Positions 7,446 through 16,842 of a stretch of 60,865 nucleotides of DNA are shown here, piece after piece. Numbering within the stretch: position 1 is the first letter of the stretch; each line of letters begins with the position of its first letter. Under the pieces are notes generated by a model. The model searched no databases, was not told where the DNA came from, and saw nothing but the letters and a program-made list of their open reading frames with translations. The DNA is from CAZQGO01 sp964593065 (GTDB lineage Bacteria; Oederibacteriota; JAAXVQ01): NCBI GenBank assembly GCA_964593065.1, contig CAZQGO010000019.1, positions 1-60,865 on the forward strand. The letters run 5' to 3'. The translations under genes and the position numbers were made by a program.

Positions 7446-9248
7446 CTACTGGTCGATCTTCAGGACGGCCAGAAACGCCTCCTGAGGAATCTCGATGTTC
7501 CCGACGTGTTTCATGCGTCGCTTGCCTTCCTTCTGTTTTTCCAGCAATTTGCGCTTGCGGGTGATGTCGCCGCCGTAGCATTTGGCGATCACGTCCTTGC
7601 GCAGGGCCCGGACCGTTTCCCGCGCGATCACCTTGGCGCCGACGGCCGCCTGGATCGGCACCTCGAACTGCTGCCGGGGAATCAGGCTCCGCAGTCTCTC
7701 CACCAGGGACCGGCCCCGGGCGTCCGCGGAATCGCGGTGGCAGATGAACGACAGGGCGTCCACCGGCTCGCGGTTGACCAGGATATCCACTTTCACCAGT
7801 TTGTCCCGGCGGTATCCGGCCAGCTCGTAGTCCATGCTGGCGTAGCCCCGGGTGCGGGATTTGAGCTGGTCGAAAAAATCCATAATAACTTCCGTCAAGG
7901 GGATGGCGTACACCAGCTTGGCGCGTTTGGCGTCCAAATATTCCGTGTTGACGTATTGTCCGCGCCGCTCCTGGGCCAGCTGCATGACCGCGCCGATGTA
8001 TTCGGCGGGCACGAGGATGACGAGGTTTAAGTAGGGCTCCTCAATGGCCTCGATTTCGGAAGGATGCGGCAGTTTGACGGGGTTGTCCACCTCCAGCGTC
8101 TGGCCGTCGGTTTTATACACCCGGAAGACCACGGACGGGGCGGTGGCGATCAGCTGCAAATGGTACTCCCGCTCCAGCCGTTCCTGCACGATGTCCATGT
8201 GCAGCAGGCCCAAAAAGCCGCAGCGGAACCCGAAGCCCAAGGCGGCGGAATTCTCCGGCTCGAAATGCAGGGAGGCGTCGTTCAATTTCAGCTTCTCCAG
8301 CGCATCCCGCAGGGACTCGTATTCCCCGGCCTCGATGGGGAACAGGCCGCAAAACACCATGGGCTTCACGTCCCGGAAGCCCGGCAGGGCCGCGGCCGTG
8401 GGCCTCGCCTCCTCGGTCACGGTGTCCCCGACCTTGACATCGGATATGGTCTTGATGCCGGCGATCATGTAGCCCACCTCCCCGGCGGACAGCTGCGCCA
8501 CGGGCGTGGCCTCGGGGGTGAAGACCCCCACTTCATCCACCTCGTAGTTGGTGCCGGTCGCCAGCATGCGCACGGTCATGCCCTTGCGGATCTGGCCGTC
8601 CCTGAGGCGCAGATAGGTGATGACTCCCCGGTAGGTGTCGAAATGCGAGTCAAACACCAGGGCCTGCAGCGGCGCCAGCGCGTCTCCCGCGGGCGGCGGA
8701 ATGCGCTCGACGATGGCGTGCAGGATCGGGACCAAGCCCTCGCCGGTCTTGGCGGAAGTCCGGATGGCGCGGTCGGCCGCCAGCCCCAAGGCCTCCTCCA
8801 TCTGGCGCGCCACCTCCTCCGGCCGGGCGGCCGGCAGGTCGATCTTGTTCAGGACCGGCACGATGGCCAGGTTGTGCAGCACGGCCTGTTCGGCATTGGA
8901 CAGGGTTTGCGCCTCCACTCCCTGCGAGGCGTCCACCACCAGCAGTGCGCCCTCGCAGGCGGACAAGGAGCGGCTGACCTCGTAGTTGAAATCCACGTGC
9001 CCGGGCGTGTCGATCAGGTTGAACTGGTAGGCCTGGCCGTCTTCGGACACGTAGGTCAGGCGCACGGCCTTGGCCTTGATCGTGATGCCGCGTTCGCGTT
9101 CCAAGTCCATGTCGTCCAGGACCTGCTCGCGCATGTTCCGCCGGGAAATCGTCTGGGTATATTCCAAAATGCGGTCGGCGAGGGTGGACTTGCCGTGGTC
9201 GATATGCGCGATGATGCAGAAGTTGCGGATTTTCGGATCGGCGCTCAT
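7446..9248 (-). CDS. lepA: Translation elongation factor 4 (LepA)
   Basis: LepA is a ribosome-associated GTPase thought to back-translocate or aid ribosome assembly. The 600-aa protein has G1 AHIDHGKST, the switch region RERGITIKA, G3 DTPGHVDF and G4 NKIDLP, followed by EF-G-like domains and the LepA-only C-terminal domain with CYGGDITRKRKLLEKQKEGK. The ATG overlaps the stop of the upstream glycosidase-like gene by 4 nt (ATGA), so the two are translationally coupled. Length is typical and no key residue is missing. Confidence 0.97.
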   Translation of the reverse strand: MSADPKIRNFCIIAHIDHGKSTLADRILEYTQTISRRNMREQVLDDMDLERERGITIKAKAVRLTYVSEDGQAYQFNLIDTPGHVDFNYEVSRSLSACEGALLVVDASQGVEAQTLSNAEQAVLHNLAIVPVLNKIDLPAARPEEVARQMEEALGLAADRAIRTSAKTGEGLVPILHAIVERIPPPAGDALAPLQALVFDSHFDTYRGVITYLRLRDGQIRKGMTVRMLATGTNYEVDEVGVFTPEATPVAQLSAGEVGYMIAGIKTISDVKVGDTVTEEARPTAAALPGFRDVKPMVFCGLFPIEAGEYESLRDALEKLKLNDASLHFEPENSAALGFGFRCGFLGLLHMDIVQERLEREYHLQLIATAPSVVFRVYKTDGQTLEVDNPVKLPHPSEIEAIEEPYLNLVILVPAEYIGAVMQLAQERRGQYVNTEYLDAKRAKLVYAIPLTEVIMDFFDQLKSRTRGYASMDYELAGYRRDKLVKVDILVNREPVDALSFICHRDSADARGRSLVERLRSLIPRQQFEVPIQAAVGAKVIARETVRALRKDVIAKCYGGDITRKRKLLEKQKEGKRRMKHVGNIEIPQEAFLAVLKIDQ

Positions 9249-11218
9249 TTCCCGCCCCCGGGTTTTGCGGACGGGGCGCGGGACGCGCCGGCGGGCGTGA
9301 CGGAACGCGGCTGGCCGGTTGCAGCGCCCGTGGTGCCTCCGGGCAGGCCCAACGAAGGCTGCGCCACCACGGGCAGGTACACGAAGCGGAAAAGGTCGTC
9401 GCGGGGCGCGTCCTGCTGGCTGTGGGCCCGGAAGGCGATCATCTGGCGGCCGCCGTTGGGTTCGTAGATCTGGCCCGTCCGGAACCGGAACCGTACCGTC
9501 TGCGGCGCGGGTCCCGGCGGAAGATGGTAGAGACGCCAGGCCTGCCGGTCCTCCAGGCTCAGGCGTGGCAGGGGCACCGCTTCCACGGATACGGCGTTCA
9601 GCGTGCCGGAGGTGGCGTTGACGACCCCGACCTGGATTTCCGTCTCCTGGTTGACCACCAGTTCCGGGGGCGCCAGGATCTGCAGGTCGCAGGAAATCCG
9701 CCCGGCGGCCCGCTTATTCTCGGAAAAGGAGGCCGCCCCCGCCAAAACCCATTCCCAGGTGCCGTAGGGCCCGCGGAAGCCGTAATGCGCCCGGGAAAGA
9801 TCGTGCCAGAACAACCCGAAACTTTTCGCCAGCGGCCGCAGGGCTTGCAACGTTTCCAGCTGCCGGTCGAAGTGCTCCTGAGGCGCGGGCAGCTCCAGGT
9901 CCTGGCCGAGCAGGTTCCAATCCACGGGTTCGCCGACCACGATGCTGCAGTCGGCATGCCTGAGGTACACCCGCCAATCGGTCAACATGTGGGGAAAATC
10001 GGGCTTGGCAATGGAGTAAAACATGGGCGCATTGAAGGCCACGCCGGCGTCCAGCATCATGGCGATGTCCTGCCCGTGCTGGTGTCCGGTCTTCCAGCCC
10101 AGGGAAAACACCCACAGCGGTTTCTGCGGCCGGACGGCCGCCACGATCCGCGCCAGCACGAGGCCGACCTTATGCGCCCGCCACCATTCCCAGCGCTCGC
10201 GGGCCGCGGCGTCCCGCTCGACCTCCAGCAGGCGCGCGACCCACAAGCGGCGTTCGCTTGGACTCCAACCGGGCCACTCCGGCGGTGTGGCGATGGACAT
10301 GTCGCGGACGAATTCCTCGGCGAACTCGTAGCCGCCGAAATCCGTACGCATGTAATCCAGCCCGAGAAAATCCACTGCGGGGGAGGCCTCGAACTTCTGC
10401 AGGAGGCCGATGATGTCGGCCAGCCTCCGCTCGCAGCCCAGCGAGACGTACCGCAGGGAGCGCAGGGTGTCTTGATTCTTGTCGTATCCCAGCGTGAACG
10501 TATACCCGCTGGCCTCCGGCCGGTCGCCGATGACCACGAAGGCGATGATATACGCCCCGTATTTCATCCCGGCCGCGTGTGCGGCCTCGCCGACGCGCTG
10601 CATGAGGTTCAGGGTATCGGACGGCCAGGGAAACCGGTCCTCCCGGACGCTGCCCCATACGTGCGTCTGTCCCAGGCACTGCCACAGCGCGTCCGCCCCC
10701 ATGGCGTCGGCCCAGCGCACGAGATTGCGCCAGGATTTCGGTTCCTGCTCGTCCAGCCCCGGCGTGGCGTAGGGGCCTCTGCGGCCGCCCTCGTCGGTGA
10801 CCACCGAAAAGCCCGGGGGCAGCACGTAGGGTTCGCGGCCGTGCACCCGAAAGGCGGCGGAAGCGGCGAGGGTCGTCCCGTCGGCCAGGTCCTGGCGGAT
10901 GCGGACGCGATAGTCCCCCCATTCCGGGTTGAAGGGGATGGGCCAGAAACCCTCCCAACGGCCGGGCGCGGCCGCGTGCAACGGCACTTGGCGCAGATCG
11001 CCCGGCGCCACCACCAGTCGCCCCTTCTTCTGCACCTGCGCCCACAGGATCGGCGGATAAACCCCGGCGGTCTCGCTCTGCCCCGTGCTGGCGACGATGT
11101 CCACCAGTTCGTAACGAAGGTATTGGTCCTGGCCCGTGCTGAGCTTCAAGGCGCCGGCCTCCCGCGCCGCGCCGGCCAGCAGCATGACCCCCGTCAAGAT
11201 GGCCGCAGTGGTTCGCAA
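9245..11218 (-). CDS. Secreted glycoside-hydrolase-like TIM-barrel protein
   Basis: The 657-aa product begins with a signal peptide (about residues 1-23, RTTAAILTGVMLLAGAARE) and continues with a beta-sandwich-like N-terminal part, then a large region with glycoside-hydrolase-like features: VDFLGLDYMRTDFGGYEF, KPLWVFSLGWKTG, FNAPMFYSIAKPDF and SFGLFWHDLSRAHYGF, with many Trp and Asp residues as in polysaccharide-active barrels. The C-terminus is Pro/Gly-rich. The start is the TTG at 11216-11218, 7 nt after GGGAGG. Its stop overlaps the lepA start. I cannot name the substrate or family; it may belong to the GHL/YngK-like group. Cell-envelope location is inferred from the signal peptide. Confidence 0.7.
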   Translation of the reverse strand: MRTTAAILTGVMLLAGAAREAGALKLSTGQDQYLRYELVDIVASTGQSETAGVYPPILWAQVQKKGRLVVAPGDLRQVPLHAAAPGRWEGFWPIPFNPEWGDYRVRIRQDLADGTTLAASAAFRVHGREPYVLPPGFSVVTDEGGRRGPYATPGLDEQEPKSWRNLVRWADAMGADALWQCLGQTHVWGSVREDRFPWPSDTLNLMQRVGEAAHAAGMKYGAYIIAFVVIGDRPEASGYTFTLGYDKNQDTLRSLRYVSLGCERRLADIIGLLQKFEASPAVDFLGLDYMRTDFGGYEFAEEFVRDMSIATPPEWPGWSPSERRLWVARLLEVERDAAARERWEWWRAHKVGLVLARIVAAVRPQKPLWVFSLGWKTGHQHGQDIAMMLDAGVAFNAPMFYSIAKPDFPHMLTDWRVYLRHADCSIVVGEPVDWNLLGQDLELPAPQEHFDRQLETLQALRPLAKSFGLFWHDLSRAHYGFRGPYGTWEWVLAGAASFSENKRAAGRISCDLQILAPPELVVNQETEIQVGVVNATSGTLNAVSVEAVPLPRLSLEDRQAWRLYHLPPGPAPQTVRFRFRTGQIYEPNGGRQMIAFRAHSQQDAPRDDLFRFVYLPVVAQPSLGLPGGTTGAATGQPRSVTPAGASRAPSAKPGGGK

Positions 11219-11305
11219 TGAAAATCCTCCCGGGTATTTACCACACGGGGCGGGAAGGTCCCCGCCCCGAAAAATTTCCTTGGCTCCCGAAACGCTCTCC
11301 GGCAA

Positions 11306-11713
11306 TTAAGACACCAGGCGTGCGCACAGGGTCCTGCGCCGCGGCCCGTCGAATTCGCACAGGAAGATTCCCTGCCACGTTCCCAGCACCAGGCGCCCGT
11401 GCGCGACCGGCAGCGTGACCGTGGCGCCCACCAGGCTGGCCTTGATATGGGCGTCCGAATTACCCTCTGCATGGCGGTAATCGCCCCGCTCCGGCGCCCA
11501 GCGTCCCCAACAGGCCAGCAGGTCCCGTCCCACGTCCGGGTCGGCGTTCTCGTTGATCGTCAAGCCCGCCGTGGTGTGCAGCACCGTGGCGATCAAAATC
11601 CCCTCGGCCACGCCCGCTTCCTGGACCGCGCGCTGGAGCAGGCCGGTGACATTGACGAGTTCGGTGCGGGCGTGCGTGTCCACGTCGAACTTCACCAGCG
11701 GGGACGCGCTCAT
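11306..11713 (-). CDS. yjbQ: YjbQ/UPF0047 family protein
   Basis: The 135-aa protein matches the YjbQ family, with VLHTTAGLTINENADPDVGRD and HIKASLVGATVTLPVAHGRLVLGTWQGIF containing the conserved His and Asn residues. Family members have weak thiamin-phosphate synthase activity in vitro, but the true role is unsettled. The ATG at 11711-11713 overlaps the glmS stop by 4 nt (ATGA), so it is the last coupled gene of the glmM-pdxJ-glmS unit. A longer frame upstream lies inside glmS and was rejected. Confidence 0.9.
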   Translation of the reverse strand: MSASPLVKFDVDTHARTELVNVTGLLQRAVQEAGVAEGILIATVLHTTAGLTINENADPDVGRDLLACWGRWAPERGDYRHAEGNSDAHIKASLVGATVTLPVAHGRLVLGTWQGIFLCEFDGPRRRTLCARLVS

Positions 11714-13545
11714 TCCACGGTCACGCTCTTGGCCAGGTTCCGGGGCTGGTCCACATCGCAACCCCGCTTGACGGAGATGTGATAGGCCAGCAGCTGCAGG
11801 GGCACGACGTTGAGCAAGGGGCTGAACGGTTCCGCCACCGGAGGAACCTCGATGACCCAGTCCGCCCGCCTGCGCACCTCGCGGTTCCCCGTCGTCACCA
11901 GCGCCAGCACCGAGCCGTCGCGGCTCTTGACCTCTTCAATGTTGCTCATGATCTTTTCCAGCATGGAGGATTGGGTCGCGATGGCCACCACGGGCATCTT
12001 GCCGTCGATCAAGGCGATGGGCCCGTGCTTCATTTCGCCGGCCGGGTATCCCTCCGCGTGAATGTAGGAGATTTCCTTCAGCTTGAGCGCTCCCTCCAGC
12101 GCGATGGGATAATTGATGCCGCGTCCCAGGTAGAGGAAATCCCGCTTGTCGAACAGCTGTCCCGCCAGCTCCTGGATGATGGGATCGGTTTCCAAAACGC
12201 TTTCCAGCAGCCGCGGGATCCGGCGCAGCTCGTCCATGTGCCCGGTGGCCGCATCCGCCGAAAAGCGCCCGTTGCGGCGCCCGAGGTACAAGGCCAGCAG
12301 GTGCAGGGCCGTCAGCTGGGCGGTAAAGGCCTTGGTGGAAGCGACGCCGATCTCCGGCCCGGCGTGCGTGTACAGGGTGCCGTGGGCCTCGCGCGTCATG
12401 GAGGACCCCACGACGTTGCAGATCGCCAGGCTCCGGGCGCGCCGGCGCTTGGCCTCGTGCAGGGCGGCCAGCGTGTCCGCGGTTTCACCCGACTGGCTGA
12501 TCAAAACCACCAGGGTCTGCTTGTCCAGCAGGGGCGCCCGATAGCGGAACTCCGAGGCAAAATCCACCTCGGTCGGGATTCCGGCCACGCTCTCCAGAAG
12601 AAATTTGCCCACCAAGCCGGCGTGCCAGGAAGTCCCGCAGGCCACCAGGAAGATGCGCCGCAGGTCCTTGACGAAGGCGGTGGACAGGGAGGCATCCTCC
12701 AGCTGGACTTCCCCGCCCAGCCCTTCCACCCTGCCGCGGAGGGTATCCTCGATCACCTGCGGCTGCTCGTAAATTTCCTTGAGCATGAAGTGCTTGTAGC
12801 CGCCCTTTTCCGCCTGGATGGCGTCCCAGGTGATGTGTTCGGGGGAGCGCGAAACCGACCGTCCCTGCCTGCTGGTGATCTTCACGCCCTGGGGCGTAAG
12901 CACGGCCAGCTCGTCGTTCTTCAGATACAGCACTTCGCGCGTGTGCGCCAGCAGGGCGGGCACGTCGGAGGCCATGAAAAACTCCTGCTGGCCCAAGCCG
13001 ATGATCAGAGGGCTGTCGCGGCGGGCGGCGACCAGTTTCTCCGGTTCGCGCAGGCTGACCACGCCCAGTGCGAACGTGCCCTTGACCTGCGCCAGGGCGC
13101 GACGCACGGCGGTTTCCAGGGGCGTGCCGGAGCGGTAATGCTTGTCGATCAAATGGGCGAAAATCTCGGAGTCCGTGTCGGAGATGAAGCGATAGCCCTC
13201 CTCCTCCAGCTGGCGGTGAAGGCTGCGGTCGTTTTCCACGATGCCGTTGTGCACGATGGCCAGCGTGCCGTCCTGGTTGGTATGGGGATGGGCATTGTCC
13301 TCGCTGGGGCGGCCGTGGGTGGCCCAGCGGGTGTGCCCCAGGCCGGCCCGCGAGGGCAGGGGCGTGTTGGCCACGATCTGCACCAGCCGGCTGATCTTGC
13401 CCTCGCAGCGCCGCAGCTCGAGCTTGCCCTCGGACACGATGGCGAGCCCGGCGGAGTCATAGCCCCGGTACTCCAGCTTCTGCAGCCCGTCCAGCAGGAT
13501 GGGAACCGCTTCGCGTTGCCCGATGTACCCCACGATGCCGCACAT
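11710..13545 (-). CDS. glmS: Glutamine-fructose-6-phosphate aminotransferase (isomerizing)
   Basis: GlmS makes glucosamine-6-phosphate from fructose-6-phosphate and glutamine, the first step to UDP-GlcNAc for peptidoglycan and LPS. The 611-aa protein starts MCGIVGYIGQREA, with the nucleophilic Cys exposed after Met removal, has the glutaminase motifs GLGHTRWATHG and HNGIVEN, two SIS domains (ACGTSWHAG, ISQSGETADT) and the C-terminal LAKSVTVE. GGAGG lies 7 nt before the ATG at 13543-13545, inside the end of pdxJ. No glmS ribozyme is seen; the gap to pdxJ is only 2 nt, so control must act on the glmM promoter or post-transcriptionally. Confidence 0.98.
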   Translation of the reverse strand: MCGIVGYIGQREAVPILLDGLQKLEYRGYDSAGLAIVSEGKLELRRCEGKISRLVQIVANTPLPSRAGLGHTRWATHGRPSEDNAHPHTNQDGTLAIVHNGIVENDRSLHRQLEEEGYRFISDTDSEIFAHLIDKHYRSGTPLETAVRRALAQVKGTFALGVVSLREPEKLVAARRDSPLIIGLGQQEFFMASDVPALLAHTREVLYLKNDELAVLTPQGVKITSRQGRSVSRSPEHITWDAIQAEKGGYKHFMLKEIYEQPQVIEDTLRGRVEGLGGEVQLEDASLSTAFVKDLRRIFLVACGTSWHAGLVGKFLLESVAGIPTEVDFASEFRYRAPLLDKQTLVVLISQSGETADTLAALHEAKRRRARSLAICNVVGSSMTREAHGTLYTHAGPEIGVASTKAFTAQLTALHLLALYLGRRNGRFSADAATGHMDELRRIPRLLESVLETDPIIQELAGQLFDKRDFLYLGRGINYPIALEGALKLKEISYIHAEGYPAGEMKHGPIALIDGKMPVVAIATQSSMLEKIMSNIEEVKSRDGSVLALVTTGNREVRRRADWVIEVPPVAEPFSPLLNVVPLQLLAYHISVKRGCDVDQPRNLAKSVTVE

Positions 13546-13547
13546 GA

Positions 13548-14264
13548 TTAGGCCTCCACTAAGTCGCGCATTTCCCGAACCGCCTGCATCAGCCCCACCA
13601 GGACCGCCCGGGCGATGATATTGTGGCCGATGTTCAAATCCTCTACGCCGGGCAGCTTGGCGACGGGCAAAACATTGCGGTAGGTCAACCCGTGACCGGC
13701 GTTGATCCGCAGGCCGCGGCCGCGGGCGGCTTCGGCCGCGGCCGTCAATTTTTGGTATTCGCGTTCGATGTCCGCTTCCGCCTGGGCCCGGGAGTAGGCG
13801 CCCGTGTGCAGTTCGACGAAATCCGCCCCGATCTCCGCGGCGGCCGCGACCTGCCCCGGCTCGGGATCGATGAAAAGCGACACCGTGATTCCGGCCGCCC
13901 GCAGGCGCCGGCAAAACGCCTGCAAATGCGGCACCTGTCCGGCGGCGTTCAACCCGCCTTCGGTGGTCAGCTCCTGCCGCTTTTCCGGCACCAGCGTGCA
14001 TTCGTCGGGTTTGAGGGCGCACGCCACTTCGGCCATGGCCTCCGTGGCGGCCATTTCCAGGTTCAGCTTGGATTTCACCACCCGGCGCAAAAGCTCCACA
14101 TCCCGGTCCTGGATGTGCCTGCGGTCTTCGCGCAGGTGCACGGTAATCCCGGAAGCCCCGGCCAATTCCACCAGGACGGCCGCGTCGATGGGATCCGGCT
14201 CCAGTTCACCCCGCGCCTGGCGCAGGGTGGCGACGTGGTCGATGTTCACGCACAAGTGAGCCAT
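13548..14264 (-). CDS. pdxJ: Pyridoxine 5'-phosphate synthase
   Basis: PdxJ condenses 1-deoxyxylulose-5-phosphate with 3-amino-2-oxopropyl phosphate to give pyridoxine-5'-phosphate. The 238-aa protein has LCVNIDHVATLRQAR, GITVHLREDRRHIQ, KLNLEMAAT, CTLVPEKRQELTTEGGL, SLFIDP and GLRINAGHGLTYRN, all family hallmarks. GGAGG sits 8 nt before the ATG at 14262-14264. Its first 19 nt overlap the end of glmM and it ends 2 nt before glmS, so the three form one transcript. Why B6 synthesis sits between two amino-sugar genes is not known. Confidence 0.97.
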   Translation of the reverse strand: MAHLCVNIDHVATLRQARGELEPDPIDAAVLVELAGASGITVHLREDRRHIQDRDVELLRRVVKSKLNLEMAATEAMAEVACALKPDECTLVPEKRQELTTEGGLNAAGQVPHLQAFCRRLRAAGITVSLFIDPEPGQVAAAAEIGADFVELHTGAYSRAQAEADIEREYQKLTAAAEAARGRGLRINAGHGLTYRNVLPVAKLPGVEDLNIGHNIIARAVLVGLMQAVREMRDLVEA

Positions 14265-15649
14265 GTGTGGAACCTCCGTTGGGAACTGCCGATGCTGGCG
14301 GAAACGGCATCGGAAATGCGCTCGGCCCACTCCCAGGCCAGGGCCCGGGTCTGCGCCTCCACCATGACGCGCGCCAGCGGCTCGGTGCCGGAATAGCGTA
14401 AGTTGACGCGGCCGCGGTCCCCCAGAGCGTGCTGCGCCGCCCGCACGGCGTCCCCCACCCGCGGGAGGCGCGTCCATTCGGGGCGGTGCGTCACCGGCAC
14501 ATTGACCAGGATCTGGGGAAAATCCTCCCAGCCTCCGGCCAGTTCCGACAAAGGCTTGCCTGCCGCGACCAGCACGGACAGGACTTCCAGCGCCGTCCAC
14601 AAGCCGTCTCCCGTCGGCAGAGCCCGCGGCAGCAAGAGGTGGCCGGACTGTTCTCCGCCCAACACCGCGCCGCGGCGGGCCATGACCTGGGCCACGAAAC
14701 GGTCTCCCACGGGCGCGCGCAGCAGGGTGATGCCCTGTTGTTTCAGGTACAACTCCAAACCCAAATTGCTCATGACCGTGGCGACGACCCTGCGCCGCAG
14801 GAGTCGCCTCCGGCCGGCGTAGTGGCGGGCCAGCATTCCCAGGATGCGGTCGCCGTTGATCGCGCGTCCGCGCTCGTCGACCAGGATGACGCGGTCCCCG
14901 TCGCCGTCCAGCGCCAAACCCGCATCCGCGCCCAGGCTTTTCACCCGGCGGGCCACGTTCTCGGGATGGAGGGATCCGCAGCCCGCGTTGATGTTCAAAC
15001 CATCGGGCCGGTCCGCCACAAAGCGTGCCCGCACGCCCAAGGCCTCCAGCACGGGCGGCACCGTGCGGCAGGTCGCGCCGTTGGCCAGGTCCGCCACCAC
15101 GCGCAGGCCGGACAACCCGGACCGGTTGAAACGGCGGTGCACGAACCCGGTATAGTTCCGGACGGCCTCGGCGGCCAGCGGCCGGATGGTTCCGACGAAA
15201 ACCCCTTCGCCGACGGGGACCGGTTTTTTCAAACGCAGGGCCTTTTCCAAGGCGCGTTCGCCCGCGTCGGGGAATTTCCGCCCGGAGTCCGAAAAATATT
15301 TAATGCCGTTGTCCGCCGCCGGGTTATGGGAGGCGGAAATGACGATCCCGGCGTCCAGGCCATAGGCCCGCGTCAACAGGGATACCGCGGGCGTGGGCAT
15401 GACGCCGAAGGCATACACCGTGCTGCCGCCGCTGGACAAGCCGGCCGTCAAGGCGGAAGCCAGCAGGGGCGAGGATTGCCGCGTGTCCCAGCCCAACCCG
15501 ACCCGGCCGGGGCGTTTCCGCGTCCGCGCCAGCCAGCGGGCGGTTACTTCTCCGAGAGAAAGAACATTCGCGGCGGACAACGGGCCGCGGTTGGCGAGGC
15601 CCCGAATGCCGTCGGTGCCAAAGAGTCTGCTGCCGGTGCTGGGCGTCAT
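14246..15649 (-). CDS. glmM: Phosphoglucosamine mutase
   Basis: GlmM converts glucosamine-6-phosphate to glucosamine-1-phosphate, the step after GlmS. The 467-aa protein has RLFGTDGIRG, the phosphoserine loop ISASHNPAADNGIKYF (Ser107), the magnesium loop LDGDGDRVILVD, the sugar loop GGEQSGHL and the phosphate-binding RYSGTEPLARVMVEA. The ATG at 15647-15649 is chosen over an extension because the family begins here. It is the first gene of glmM-pdxJ-glmS-yjbQ, so both mutase and amidotransferase come from one promoter. Confidence 0.97.
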   Translation of the reverse strand: MTPSTGSRLFGTDGIRGLANRGPLSAANVLSLGEVTARWLARTRKRPGRVGLGWDTRQSSPLLASALTAGLSSGGSTVYAFGVMPTPAVSLLTRAYGLDAGIVISASHNPAADNGIKYFSDSGRKFPDAGERALEKALRLKKPVPVGEGVFVGTIRPLAAEAVRNYTGFVHRRFNRSGLSGLRVVADLANGATCRTVPPVLEALGVRARFVADRPDGLNINAGCGSLHPENVARRVKSLGADAGLALDGDGDRVILVDERGRAINGDRILGMLARHYAGRRRLLRRRVVATVMSNLGLELYLKQQGITLLRAPVGDRFVAQVMARRGAVLGGEQSGHLLLPRALPTGDGLWTALEVLSVLVAAGKPLSELAGGWEDFPQILVNVPVTHRPEWTRLPRVGDAVRAAQHALGDRGRVNLRYSGTEPLARVMVEAQTRALAWEWAERISDAVSASIGSSQRRFHTWLTCA

Positions 15650-15760
15650 ATGGACCTCACGGGCTGATGCGCGGCCAGGGGAGAACGCATTTTTTCCCCG
15701 CCGCAAAACACGGACCGCGCGGCGGACCCAGCCGCCGGGCGACTCAATATTGGGCGGTAT

Positions 15761-15788
15761 ATTATCACAAGGGAAGGAGGCGGCGCAA
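15761..15788 (-). promoter_or_regulatory. Predicted promoter of the glmM operon
   Basis: On the minus strand GATAAT (15761-15766), preceded by TGT as in an extended -10, lies 16 nt from TTGCGC (15783-15788). It is about 110 nt before the glmM start and just after queC. The -10 is good and the -35 moderate. Confidence 0.45.
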
Positions 15789-15802
15789 ATAATAAAACCG
15801 GC

Positions 15803-16609
15803 CTAAAATTCGGCCCTTTTCCGAAATCCTCGGCCGGTTTGCCCACGGCGGCGCGTGTCTCCCCTCCGGTTTTTCGCATTGGCTGGTTCGGCGCAGGGGT
15901 CCGGGATGCCGGCCTCGCGGAATCCCTTGGCGCGCAACCGGCAAGCCTCGCAGCGGCCGCACGCTTGGCCCGCGGGAGACGGGTCATAACAGGAGGAGGT
16001 CAGGGAAAAATCCAGGTTGAGGGACCGGCCCAAGCGGACGATGTCCGCCTTGGTCTTGTGCAGAAGCGGCGCCCGGACCCTGACACGCCAGCCTTGGCTG
16101 ACGCCGCCCTTGGTGGCCAAGCGCGCCAGTCGGGTGAAGGCCCGCAGGAAGGCTTCGCGGCAATCCGGATACCCGGAATAATCTACGGCATTGGCGCCGA
16201 TAAATATGGCCTGGGCCCGTAACACCTCGGCCCACGCCAGGGCCAGGGATAAAAAAATGGTATTGCGTGCGGGGACATACGTGGCTGGAATGCCGTTTGC
16301 GGCGCCGCTGGGGCGGCGGGACGCGGGCATCGGCCCATTTTCCGTCAGCGCCGAGCCGCCGAAGGCCCGCAGATCGACGGCCAGGATCTTGTGCTCCGCT
16401 GCACCCAGAACTTTCGCCAAACGGACGGCCTGCCGGATCTCGCGCTGGTGACGCTGGCCGTAGTCCACGGTCAGGGCATGACAGGCAAATCCTGCGCGGC
16501 GCGCATACGCCAGGGTGACCGCCGAATCCAACCCGCCGGATAGAAGCACCACGGCCGCCTTGGCCCGGGCCGTCCTCTTGCCGTTGCCCGCAGGAATGAC
16601 GCGCGACAT
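15803..16609 (-). CDS. queC: 7-cyano-7-deazaguanine synthase
   Basis: QueC makes preQ0, the precursor of queuosine in tRNA, by ATP-dependent amidation and dehydration of 7-carboxy-7-deazaguanine. The 268-aa protein has the PP-loop VVLLSGGLDSAVTLAYA, TVDYGQRH, YVPARNTIFLSLA, and the zinc site CYDPSPAGQACGRCEACRLR. An AAAGGGGG site precedes the ATG at 16607-16609 by 4 nt. The C-terminus carries about 30 extra basic residues beyond the usual end. No other queuosine genes are in the window and I do not recognise a preQ1 riboswitch in the leader. A TACAAT -10-like box lies at 16687-16692 on this strand. Confidence 0.95.
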   Translation of the reverse strand: MSRVIPAGNGKRTARAKAAVVLLSGGLDSAVTLAYARRAGFACHALTVDYGQRHQREIRQAVRLAKVLGAAEHKILAVDLRAFGGSALTENGPMPASRRPSGAANGIPATYVPARNTIFLSLALAWAEVLRAQAIFIGANAVDYSGYPDCREAFLRAFTRLARLATKGGVSQGWRVRVRAPLLHKTKADIVRLGRSLNLDFSLTSSCYDPSPAGQACGRCEACRLRAKGFREAGIPDPCAEPANAKNRRGDTRRRGQTGRGFRKRAEF

Positions 16610-16733
16610 CTTGCCCCCTTTCCGGCTGTGAATGAAAAAACCGCCAAAACCGCACACTGAAAAAGCAGCCGGCCCGGCTCCGGCGTATTGTACCGCAAAG
16701 AAGCGCACGCGTATAGTTTGAACCCGATCTTGC

Positions 16734-16761
16734 TTGACAGTTTTTCGAAATGCGTGAAAAT
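16734..16761 (+). promoter_or_regulatory. Predicted promoter of the lipoprotein pcm gene
   Basis: TTGACA (16734-16739, perfect -35) is 16 nt from GAAAAT (16756-16761, 4 of 6 match), about 80 nt before the start codon. It fires away from queC. Confidence 0.55.
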
Positions 16762-16842
16762 ACCCTCGGATTCACCTGCGCGCCGTCCGCTCCGCAAGCG
16801 GGATGCGCGGGCTTGCACCGGTATTCTCCGGGAGGTCGGGTC

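Noticed and set aside
8064..11221. Long plus-strand open frames (467 and 599 aa)
   Set aside because: Antisense to lepA and the secreted glycosidase-like gene; no motif or start signal.
16610..16700. preQ1 riboswitch before queC
   Set aside because: The leader lacks the conserved hairpin and A-rich tail of preQ1-I; nothing convincing by eye.
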